Both the position numbers and the translations under genes were made by a program. From Purshia tridentata (lineage: Eukaryota > Streptophyta > Magnoliopsida > Rosales > Rosaceae): a stretch of 64,000 nucleotides of DNA. The DNA lies in the NCBI GenBank assembly GCA_003254885.1, contig QANT01006335.1, forward strand, positions 62,001 through 126,000, given 5' to 3'. Shown one piece after another: positions 12,532 through 23,312 of the stretch (positions within the stretch are counted from its first letter, which is position 1; every line of letters starts with the position of its first letter). The notes under the pieces are model-generated. The model saw only the letters and a program-made list of their open reading frames with translations. It ran no database searches and had not been told where the DNA came from.

Positions 12532-15500
12532 TTTGCTTATTTTGTTTTTTTCCTTTTGGTTTTAAGTTTTGTATTCGGGTTTCGGATATGGGTCAAGATC
12601 CATGGGTTAAGTGATGGAGACTAGCTAGTGGTGTTTGATAACACTTAACACAACACTTTGCAAGTTGGTGCGTGGCTCTATCTTTGTATGGGTCTACAGG
12701 TTGTATAAAGGGAAGAAAAAGCATTTTGGGCAGAGGTGGGTGTGTCTCTAAGTACTTGTTTGGGAGCCTTTTGAGCCTTGAAAAGTGCCTCTGCATCTTT
12801 CCTTTTACTTTCAATTTGTTCCTGGATTCAATTCAGCCTTTAGCTCAGCATATGCCTTATGGGTTGTGGATGGGCTAGCCCACAGGGCTGTCTGTGTTTC
12901 TTTATTTTTGGTTGTTTGTCTATTTCTTGTTGTGGTTGGTTATTAATAAAAAGATTATTATGAATTTATGACCAATAGCAGTGCCTGGTAATTAGTACTA
13001 AATTTACTAAAACGATGCCTAAATTCTTGCTAAAACGGTGAAATTATCTACATGGGAAGAAGTGAAACTGAGGATAATAGAGTCGACTATCACGTGGACC
13101 CTAAATTGTCTATTCCTAAACATGCCATAAACTGCATGTCATTGTGTTAGGTGGGTTTAGATGCTAATCCCAGTATAGTCATTGGAATTGGTCAGGAGAA
13201 CAAGTATAGACTTTTGTCAAGATTATAATTCTTTATGTTTAGTGATGAGGAATTTACATATGTGAAATTCGTACATGCATTTTCGCATGAATTCCACAAT
13301 TTACGTTTTTGTTTTGCAATAGAGAAGTCACCCTTTTGATTAACATTACTGTTTCTCAGATTTACTAACTTCTTATACATGTTAATAAAGTGCTTTCAAA
13401 AGAAGTACTTTGAGGCTTACTGACATTGTGTTTTTACCTCTAAAAGTCGAAAAGTACTTTTTGTGATGCTAAGCAAACGCTGCCTTAATATTCCTTTCTC
13501 ACAGAATTTTGCTTTTTTTTTTTGTCTGGACAATAAAGTTAATTTTGCTTTGCTGATCAATAATTTAATGTATAAAAAGGGTTATGGATATTTTTAAAAA
13601 GAATTTACATTAATATATTATATATGTTTTTGTTTATAAGGCAATTAATTTTGCTTTGCTGATCAATAATTTAATGCATAAAAAGGGTTATGGGTATTTT
13701 TAAAACGAATTTACATTAATATATTATATATGTTTTTGTTTATAAGGCAATGTTGCATTTAATGTAATCGATTAAATTTTAAAAATAAATTAAAAAACTA
13801 ATAATCAGAGGCTAACCCAAACAGGTCTCAACTCCATATCCATGCCAGACAAATAGTATGTCTAAACCTTTGGTGATGTAGAGGAGAAGAAGTTTTATTT
13901 AATATTCATTGTGCGAATACCTTCAATGGTAGGAGATTAATTAATGTTGAATACTGACATTCTAACATATGATTGGCTTGAAATGAAGAGGACAGATAAA
14001 ATAAATAAATAATTAAACTAATTAATTTGCCTAGAAGTGATAAAAACTGAGCACAGCAGGGCAAGCATGCCTTGAAGTTAATGATGAAGGGCATGGGGGT
14101 TTGGTTAATTTGGGGTTAGCAAAGAATGAAAGAAAGCAAATGGGGGACAGAGATTGACGTGTTAATCTCACAACTCTCTTTGAAATCCAAAACTCCAAAC
14201 ACCATGCTTAATTGCACGCACTGCTATGGGGTTTTTGTTTTCTATGAGCATAAACGCATGCACTTCTTTTTTATTATATATTATCATTTTAACCTTTTTA
14301 TTTATTTTTTAACTTGTCATTGTTCTCAATTCTCATGCATTGCTTTCGTCTTATCTCTCACAAACAACCCCCCATTTTCTTGAACTTGATCACTTGGATT
14401 TCTTAAACGAATTCAACTATTCATGACTCCCCAAATTGCGTGCTCTCTTCAATAAATTAAGATTGGTGTCACCATCGCCACCAATAAGAATTTGGCCTAA
14501 AGAAACTTTGGATAAGCTAGAAAGATGGGTAGGTCGTAATCCAGTAATTAATCTACCATTGCAATAACTTAATTTGCATTAGCTAGTGTTGGATAAACAA
14601 AGATTGATAATTAGGAAGGAATTGATCGAGTAATGTTTTTTTTTTTTGACATACTATATGTAAATCATTTTGGCCTGTCGACCAGACCAAGAAATTTTAT
14701 TTGATTGGAAATTAACAGTACTAAGCCCAGATCAGAGACAGAGAGATTGCTTAAGATCATGCATGTTTCTCTGCTTCAGTCACTTTTTTTTTTCTACTTT
14801 TTACCAAAGCTAAAAAGAATGAGTGGTCATGGTTAAATCTTCTTCCACGAGGAAATCAAGGAATGAATTAAGGAGGCTGGTTAAAGATTTGCCATCCAAA
14901 TGGTGAATGAAATAATGAGGTAACAATCATCAAAATGGAAATAAGATAAGTACTACTGCTATAGTGCTATGTCAATCAAAATTAGAAAATTTGTTGATGA
15001 GATGAAATAGAAATAATTTACATAACATATATTTAGTACTTGAAATGAACAATGTATTTCTTGTGGAAGGTAATATTTTTATTGAAAGTAATATATATGC
15101 GTGTGTATATAGTATATGTGCCCACACGTGCACACACATAAAATTTCTTATATTTTATAAATTAAACTCTTACTGTCTTACATATGCTCATATCGTATTT
15201 GTTTGCTGAATAAATTTTATAATAAGAGAACATACTAATTAGCAGAACAAGTGGTGAAATTAATAGGCTATGTTTTAAATAGAAAAGATATTGGCAGACA
15301 GAAGCATAAGCTTAAAGCCTTAATTAAGTGCTTTGATAAGAAAAAAGTCCTAAATAAAGTGTATAAACTATGTGCTTAATACATGTAATGGTTGAATGGA
15401 CTCCTCATGTGGTTGAGAAAACCATTTTTGTGAGCGAAAAGCAATTAATTAAGATATAAAGAGGCATAAAGCTCCTTTAGGGTAAGCAAAATTGCATCGG

Positions 15501-16537
15501 TATGGTGCCTTATCGATATGATAGTGGATACACTTCCAACTCTCATGAGTAGCTTTGTTGGAAATTGCGACATATATTTTGCGGATTCACATTGAACTTG
15601 TAGTTCTAGACCTCCAAAATTGACTGATTCTGGCTTTTAGGATAAAAACTTAAAAAGGGTAGGTGATTAATTTAGATAATCTATATGATTCATATAAAAA
15701 TAATTTCACTCTTATGCATGCTTGTGATTCACATAACCAGTACCTCTCCTCTAAGAAAGAAGTTTTTTTTTTTTATAAAAAAAGTTATAGGCAGGCATAT
15801 GTGTTTTTCAGTGGTACATGTTTGGCATAAAAGATCTCAGAATTAGGGAAAAGGCGTGTCTATCGTTTGATTCTTTTGTCACTAATGATGCCATCAATCC
15901 AAGTCCATATATATAATTGATAAATACATCAACCAACGCATTAGAGAATGGACTAGGACCATTAGATGAAGCAACTATCAATCTTAATCTAAGATTGATA
16001 AAAGCCCACATGCATAGTCTAATGAAATAGCTAGGACCACATGTACATGCATCTAATAGTTGATAACAGCCCAATAGATGTATATGAGGCTGTTATCAAT
16101 CTTATATATAATATATGAGCTAGGATCAACTCCATTGGGACACAAAACTGAGGATGGGACCATGCATGTGGTAGCTTAATTACCAAGGTCTCAAATCTTA
16201 TCTACATATATATATGTAAGGGGTTTTACCCAAGGCTCAAGCTAGACTCAATAGCCACCACATAAACAGATGCATTTTTTTTTTCAATAATAAACCTTTC
16301 CCATAACAACAGAACGGTCTGTAGCCCTTAAAGTCCTATATATAGTAGATAAGCTATCAAACAAATAAAATAAAAGCTAGACTCCAATTATAAGATGAAC
16401 GTACACAAAAGAAATTCAGAAGTTAATGGACATCAATCAACTAACCAACAAGCAAGCATGAAGGAATAGTAGTGTCACAAGGATGATCGATGGTCCTCAA
16501 ATTTGAGACCCTGATTTAAAGTAGTGTCCTTAATTAT
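12532..16537. other. Intergenic region between PIN and KNATM
   Basis: Upstream DNA of the PIN gene and downstream DNA of KNATM. No convincing exon is visible. It holds a tandem 106-bp repeat (13539-13750, separate entry) and, around 13388-13486, a short patch with inverted AAGTACTT words ending GCAAACGCTGCC that looks like a decayed MITE. Confidence 0.5.
13539..13750. repeat. Tandem duplication of a 106-bp unit
   Basis: Two adjacent copies (13539-13644 and 13645-13750) begin TTAATTTTGCTTTGCTGATC and end GTTTATAAGGCAA. They differ at only a few bases, so the duplication is fairly recent. It lies about 1.3 kb upstream of the PIN start codon. No function is evident. Confidence 0.9.
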
Positions 16538-17569
16538 TTAAATATTGGTGGGAGGCTCAGCTGGATGGGACCCTGATTCTGACCCTGTTAGCTCCTGGAG
16601 TTGCAAGTGCATGTTAGTTATGAAAGCCATGGACTTTTGCTGAGGTTCCTCCATTGCTTCTTTCAGCTTCCCAAGTGCCAAGCAATATGCTTCCTGCACA
16701 TACAAGCATATAGGGTAATTATATGTTTATATATTGATATGATCATGCGATGATATCCTGATATCATATTACAAGAAAAAAGAATTCATGAACAAAAATA
16801 AATATATCGAATCTGAAAGAAATGAACAATGAAACATTGGTGTGCAATTGTTCATTATATGATATATGCATTCGTTTTTACTAGCACATGAGACACACAC
16901 AAACAGAGAGGGATCGAAATTGGGTTAGTAAGAATTAATGTGAATAATATATATATATATATATAGTAATAATATGAATATATAATATATAGGGATTTAA
17001 AACTTTAATTACCATGAAGTGATCGAGCTCTGATTGTGGTGTAGGCACAGGGTCGACACCTAAACTGGGTTTGCTGCAGAGTGGGAGTAGCTGTAACTTA
17101 CCCATATCTTTGTCATTTTTCTCTGGGTGATCATGATCACCCATGCCACCAACCAACTGAAAATAAAAAACGTACGTATATATATATAGAGAAGAATCAT
17201 AAGATCGAATCAAATAAAAAATTACTTACAAAAAATTTATTCTTCGTGGATGATGTCCTGATCAGGATAGTTAATATAATTAGAAGGAATTAATAAATTA
17301 ATTGTAGCATGCCCATTCCATTGAGGGAATTTCAAATAATTTTATTTAAAGAATCCGTCACGGAGCTCATTTCATATGGTATTCCATACTAGATATATAA
17401 AGAGATAGACCTTCAAAGAGTCCAAGTGAGTTTGAACCAGCAGTGGATACAAAGGATGGACAGAGATTCTCCTTTTGAGGACGGCAGCATCTTCATTAAT
17501 ATTTTCTTCTCTTTGATCTTTCTCCTTGCTAATACTACTACTGTAAGTGGTAGAACTCAAAGCCTCCAT
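16538..17569 (-). CDS. KNATM: KNATM-type KNOX protein (MEINOX only, no homeodomain)
   Basis: Small transcriptional modulator of 152 aa in three phase-0 exons: 17569-17411, 17156-17013 and 16693-16538. Exon 1 ends in a KNOX1-like segment (residues about 33-53, RRISVHPLYPLLVQTHLDSL). Exon 3 encodes a KNOX2 segment (from residue about 95, SELDHFMEAYCLALGKLKEA, on to FITNMHLQLQELTG). The ORF then stops, with no ELK motif or TALE homeodomain. Arabidopsis KNATM is the known KNOX class of this shape; it dimerises with BELL proteins and modulates KNOX activity in leaf proximal-distal patterning. The length is close to Arabidopsis KNATM (about 140 aa), so this is not a truncated KNOX gene. The exon 2 linker (LVGGMGDHDHPEKND) is unlike classical KNOX proteins. 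The 5' flank carries a tandem duplication. Class assignment is confident; function is inferred from the family. Confidence 0.85.
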
Positions 17570-17784
17570 ATATAACAGAGTATACAGGCAACACGTACAG
17601 CTAGCACGTACTAGCTCTCTCGGTCTTCGTCTCGATCACCATATTTGCTCAATATATATGGAGATATATATATATATATATATATGAATAACATGTGGAA
17701 GTTGTTTGTAGGAGTTTACTACTATTAATTACTTAATTAGCTATATAGTACTAGTAATAATGGAAATGATCATCCATGCATGCA

Positions 17785-18108
17785 TGCATGGATTCTGAAA
17801 TGTGACGGATCGATCATCGAATGGTGCGGTATCAGTCAGAATTTACACTTTAATGGAATACCTTTTGGCCTTTTCTATCTATCTAGCTCTCCAGCTCTTT
17901 CTCTATCTTCTTCAATGCAAGGAAATTAAGCAACATATCCTCGAGTCTATGCATGGATTCTGAAATGTGACGGATAGATCATCGAATGGTGCGGAATAAG
18001 TCAGAATGTACACTTTAATGGAATACCTTTTGGCCTTTTCTATCTATCTTCCTAGCTCTCCAGCTCTTTCTCTATCTTCTTCAATGCAAGGAAAGCAACA
18101 TATCCTGG
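17785..18108. repeat. Tandem duplication (~165 bp) upstream of KNATM
   Basis: Two head-to-tail copies, about 17785-17949 and 17950-18108, each start GCATGGATTCTGAAATGTGA. Both contain a pyrimidine-rich block (CTCCAGCTCTTTCTCTATCT), with small indels between copies. They lie 216-540 bp upstream of the KNATM start codon, so any element in the unit is doubled in the promoter. Confidence 0.9.
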
Positions 18109-18767
18109 AGACTCGAGAACAATTAATGGCCGGGACTGGTCTTGACCTATATATATATATTATAGTACATCCCTCTGCTCTCTCCGTACGTACTCTGATC
18201 GAGTCTTCATATACCCTTTTTAAGTTACTGTACACACACATATATATTACAGTTATTACTACTAGCTGCCAAGCATTACCATCCAAATTGGAAACTGTGT
18301 GTGTGATTGATATATCATTATATCATATATGATATTCTCCTTTCACTGATACCATTACTTATTCACACTTGATATGTGAGTTGGGAATATATATGAAGTG
18401 TATATATATGTACATATGTATGAAAATGATTGGCAATTTGGTAATCTAGATTCTAGCCCGACCAATATGTAACTAATTTAGGCCAAACCAATATGCATGA
18501 TATGCTAGCTAACTAGTTGTGTTCAACAGCAATAATGATAGATCAGAGCTTTTTAACATGCATATAAAACTATATAAGGCCAAGGTACGTTTTAATTATG
18601 TTAGTGTTTATAAAAAATAATGTGTTAATGACTAAATAATTTTTTATTTAGTTAAATTTTTATAAAGATAATATCTTAAATGCAGTAGTTCAGATATCAT
18701 TAAATTACATTAAAAGTTGGGCGTACATACGATCCCATTGGATCCTCTTAAGAAGCTCAGATAGATC

Positions 18768-18893
18768 ACAGAACCGGACGCAGCTGTCTTGAGCCAGGCA
18801 GTTTTGCCAGCATATATGGTTGTATTCTTGTGATCACTTCATGTGGCGCTTGGGACACCGTGCACGTACGCTCATCTTGAATGCCTCTATATA
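18768..18893 (-). pseudogene. Fragment of the CAR C2-domain gene, exon 3
   Basis: About 125 bp closely match part of exon 3 of the CAR gene 2 kb away (about 20742-20855). Shared stretches include GAGCCAGGCAGTTTTGCC versus CAGCCAGGCAGTTTTGCC, and ATGCCTCTATATA. The orientation is the same as the parent. The copy has small indels, such as extra bases after TTTTGCC, that break the reading frame, and similarity stops abruptly on both sides. It has no other exon and cannot encode a C2 domain, so it is a dead partial duplicate. Confidence 0.8.
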
Positions 18894-20629
18894 AACGTTC
18901 AAAAGCCAAACAAAATTAACCTCTCTGTTTTTTCCTTTCCATTCATGTTTCAATTTTTAAGTCGCGATCAAATGTTGCCAAATGCAAAATAAGAAAAGAC
19001 ACACACCTCTTTAGCCTTTATTTACATTATCTTTAAGAAAGGCAAAAGACTCTAGCCCCATATATACCCCATGATCACTCATTTACCATGCCAGCTTCCA
19101 TAATACAATAGATTGCTTTTAAGTTAATTATAATGGGAATTACACTATTATCTTCATGTGCTTCACGACCAATGACCAAGAAAAGAATTTATATATTTAT
19201 ATAAAATTGTAATTTTGTACGCTCTAGTCTTCCAAGAAAAAACACGTTTATCTGCTTTAGGAAATAAGGAAAATAGCAAAAGCAAGAGAATCCAACCCCA
19301 CGACCACTCCCATGCATTTATGCTTGCTTACCCACTATCAAAATATGCATGAATGTGTTTCGTACGTTAATTTCAATCATAAGTTTGTTTCCTTTCGTTG
19401 GGACTGTTAAATTATGACCAATTTTAATATGAATCAACGACACAAGTCACTCTAATCTTGTCTCAATATATAGAAGTTCAAGCAACATGACAATGGAATG
19501 AATGAATGACTTAATTAAGTCCTCATGACTCATGAGCCGTCAACACAGTTACGTTTTTCTAGCTTTTCCAGTTTTATTTTGTTCAACTGGGCCGTTGATA
19601 GTTGATGCTAGCTGAGCGGACTCCATGAAACACTTTTAGATAATTCGAAATCGATCCACATTCATTTTAGAAAAACAAAACCAAAAAAAGTTCCTTCGAT
19701 TCATTCGTTGTAATTTCTGGTATTTGTTGTATGTTTTATAGGCAATGAAGAAGGGGAAGGTGGTGACCGGACGCTTGCAGTGGACGACACAGCAGAAGCA
19801 GGGCAGGGCAGCGATAATTTGTTCTCTTGCTTTTCTGGTTTGGTTGGTTTTTGTTGTGGTTTGAGGTCCTTTTTCTGGGTTTGATCTCATAATGGTCTTC
19901 TTTTCAAGTGTGGCTAATAGTCATTTTTGGCAGGTTTGGTGACGGTCTGAAGTTGTTGAAGAGAATTGCGCTTCAATCAATCCTGTCTCTCATCCTTGGA
20001 CAGAGCAATCTGCAAATGCTTTGAGTTGGGTCGATGCTTCTTCAGCTTTGATAATTAATTCTTATTATTCTTAGGAGAGGGGTTAGGAATCATCTTCGTT
20101 TTCATTATTGCAATAAATGAAAATATGCAAAATATTGTTGGCCCTGCCATGCATTTGAAAAACATGGCGAACCCTTTTGACTATGAAACTTGTCTAGTTT
20201 TCAGATCCAATCTGGAACAAAGAAATTATTTTAAGAAATTATTTTTGTCATCCAAATGTGGAAACCACGCTTACTATAATGCACTTTATATATAATCTTC
20301 CTGCTAATAGGTAGCATATATAAACGCTAACCAAAATCCCAAGGCATGAGCTTACAACTTGAGATACACCCAGCAAAAGAGGAAAGGGCACATACGACTT
20401 GCACATTTATGATAACAAGAGCCCAACATTGTTTACTCCATATTGTGTGAGCTATAAGCTGAAAACCATACCAGCATTCAAATACAAGAACATACAATGA
20501 CAGTTTGTTATACATATATATATGAACAAACCAACCCCAGTTATGAAAACCATTCAATTTCAGGTGGTAGGAGCTTGCAACTAGCCCTTATATTATGCAG
20601 GACATAAAGAAATGCAGACAGAGAAGAAC
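18894..20629. other. Intergenic DNA with no recognised gene
   Basis: AT-rich sequence with no family-recognisable exon. The stretch 19740-20060 is less AT-rich and somewhat exon-like, with an acceptor-like TTTTGGCAG near 19926-19934, but no open frame gives a protein I recognise. It could be a non-coding transcript or a decayed exon. The rightmost part should contain the 3' UTR of the CAR gene. Confidence 0.4.
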
Positions 20630-21895
20630 TCATAAGCCCTTGGAGCCAGGAAGGTCAATCCATTGCAACTGGATTTCCACTTCACCACATTCCACATTTC
20701 TCAATCTCAGGCAGAGATCTTGGACGACCTTGCCATCACAGAATCGGACGCAGCTCTCTTCAGCCAGGCAGTTTTGCCTGCATGGTTGTATTCTTGTGAT
20801 GACTGTGCCGGTTGGGACGCCTTGCACGTTCATCTTCAATGCCTCTATATAGGGTCCAATGCCGAATTCTGCATCTCCCATTTTGTCATCCTTGCTAAAA
20901 GTGTCATGGTCATACACAGTCTACAGGCACACAGAAAGAAAGACTGTCAACAAACTAATACCTCGGAAGCATGAGAATTATCTAAAATTAGAAAAAAGAA
21001 AAGAAAATGATAATTCATGTGGAAGTAGAAATATAGATGTTATGGTGGAAATAAATAACAGAAGCACTTACCAGCTTGATTGGTACATTGGGGTCTGTTA
21101 CAGAAAGAGTAAGATCTTCATTCCACTCTGGGTTAACATCCTTTTTAATTACACGAGTCTTCAATTTCTGCACCAGAGGTTTAATGTTTACGAATGAGCA
21201 AAATACAGAAACATAATGGTCAATTAAATCATGCAGCAAAAAAAGTAACAAAGGAAAGGAACACAAATGCATTTTCCAAGGTGCAACTGAGCACAAATGA
21301 TGAGTCTAATTAAGGCTTATCAGCAGTCTAAGACAGTAAAGAGTAAAATTGTAACAGGCTTCTAAAATGAAATCTTGCAAGACCTGATTTACAAACGATT
21401 ACAAAAGCTCAAAACTGAGGGTTCCAACTCCTTGTAACGAAGAGAATGAATTAAAAAGCCATTAGAAACAATAAAAGAAATTACTAACAAAGTAACAGTA
21501 ATGTTAAAGGTCGATCAATTTGTTCAACTTTTTGTGGCGCAATTAGGCTTGATTGATATATACTGCTCCCAGAGAGTCAGAGACCACGAAAATTTATGAA
21601 AATTCAGCAGAGCAAAGCAATCGAAAATGAAGAAACTATTTTGGTTCATATAAAAAGAAACCCATTACCCACATTGAAAAAGAAAGCTAAGCACTCTGAA
21701 AACTGAAAACTGATGGAAATGAAAAATGGAGGAGGATGGTACCTGTTTACTCATCTTGATGACGACATAAGGATCGCTGCTACGGACGTCGCGAACGGCG
21801 AGATTGATACCGCGTTTAACGCGGATGCGAAGAAGACCCAGCAAGTCCTCCATTAGAGTCTTTGACGCTGGCGTCTTTGGCGAGTCCGTTGCCAT
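20630..21895 (-). CDS. CAR: C2-domain ABA-related (CAR) protein
   Basis: Small Ca2+-dependent lipid-binding protein of 179 aa. In Arabidopsis, CAR proteins tether ABA receptors (PYR/PYL) to the plasma membrane, and the group also includes rice GAP1-like proteins. Exons: 21895-21743, 21167-21072 and 20920-20630, all phase 0 and GT-AG. A single C2 domain begins LLGLLRIRVKRGINLAVRDV (from residue about 19). Likely Ca2+ ligands are D36 and D41 in the first loop and D87, D89, D94 and D95 in the YDHDTFSKDD loop. The CAR-specific insertion with two Cys pairs (PCRQNCLAEESC) follows, then the family C-terminus QLQWIDLPGSKGL. The 14 residues before MEDLLG may be a lineage extension; starting at the second Met would give the commoner CAR start. 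Part of exon 3 is duplicated as a dead fragment 2 kb downstream. Confidence 0.95.
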
Positions 21896-23312
21896 TGTCC
21901 TCTAGGATCTCCCTCCCTCTTTATACTCTCTTTACCTATCATTTATTACCAAAACAAAACCATCAAAAACAGAGAAAAAGTTAAAAAAAAAAAATTAACT
22001 ATCGGGTAAACCAAATTTACCAATCAAGAAACAAATCTGAATGTGTCCCACCGATACAGTACTAGGATTGAATTTTTCACTATTATTTTTTGTTTTTTTT
22101 GTTTTTCTGAGTAATTGGATTTTGGTGGGGGGGGAGAATCAATTGGAGGCGAGGAGAAGGAAGGAGAGGTTTAAAGTTTCTACCGTTTGGGTTTTTTGGG
22201 AGGTGGTGACCGGAAGATCCGGTTGTCCGTTCTGGAGCAATGGACGGCATTTAATGTTGGGTAATTTGTTTGTGAACGTTGACTACGAACAAATGTTTTA
22301 TGTGGCCCGCGAATGACGCTGTCGTTTTCAACTTTGACGCCACGTCATTCCTCTCGTCGTTCTGTTGGTCGTTGGTGACTTGTTGGCGCCTAATTGGGAA
22401 TGGGATCCCACTTCTTTTCTTCAATACTTCAATTATTGTACGCCATGTCGTAGAATACAATCACATCACCGTCTCTTTTGTCTTCTGTTTCATTTTCATT
22501 TTATACCAACTGCCGAACATCCAATTTTATAATATGAAAATCAATTATTTTTCATATATTTTTTGGTCTCCGATGGTTTTGAATTAAATAATAAAATGAA
22601 AAAGTTCCAAAAGACGACAATCGGATAAGCAGCTGCTTTACAAATAATTATTTAAGCTTGATAATCATGAAAGCCAGGTGGTTTTTCATCATTTGTACAA
22701 TTACAATTTCGCCTACTTTGTACAAAAACATATGTAATTAGTTGTTTTTGAAACCACTACAACTGGTGTAACATTGAAAGCCTGAGGCTATCTACAACCT
22801 ATAATGGTATAAAAAAGTCTTTAACATAAATTTCATTGAAAATGTGCTCAATCCAAAGAAAATATATATTTGGAAATGTATAAAGTGATCCTTATTAATC
22901 AAGATAAGGATGACAAGAAGTTATATTCACCACCAAAATTATGGGAGAATTCATAAATTTTGGTCGAATAATTTATAGTTTTTATATATTGAATGAAGCG
23001 ATTTGGACATGAATCAATTAATTAATCAATCAATCAATCGTTAAAAAAATTTAATAAAGTCAATAATTAAATTTAGAGCAATTAATAGTGGCTTTGATAA
23101 AATAAGCATGCTATCCTTTTCAAGCCCATTTAGCATTTGACGTCTCCCCTAAATATTGAAAGCTAATCCTTGTACCGGTATACGGACAAGGATATGCTTA
23201 TCCTTATAACATCATTTGGGCCTGAAACTCTGAGCCCAGTCCAAAAGTGAACCCCAAAAGCCCAATGCTCCCTTCACATTCCCGCGCTTTCACAAGCACA
23301 AGCAGAACGGTA
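21896..23312. promoter_or_regulatory. Divergent intergenic region CAR/HROB
   Basis: 1.4 kb between two divergently transcribed genes. The HROB-proximal 100 bp contains three site II-type motifs (TGGGCC at 23217-23222; AGCCCA, the reverse complement of TGGGCT, at 23233-23238 and 23259-23264). These are TCP-bound elements common in proliferating-cell genes. The middle is AT-rich with nothing recognisable. Confidence 0.5.

Noticed and set aside
15808-16074. 88-codon minus-strand open frame
   Set aside because: No domain, no splice context and no codon bias; chance frame downstream of KNATM.
19740-20060. Possible exon or non-coding transcript
   Set aside because: Less AT-rich than its surroundings, but no open frame with recognisable similarity. 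Kept only as a note in the intergenic entry.
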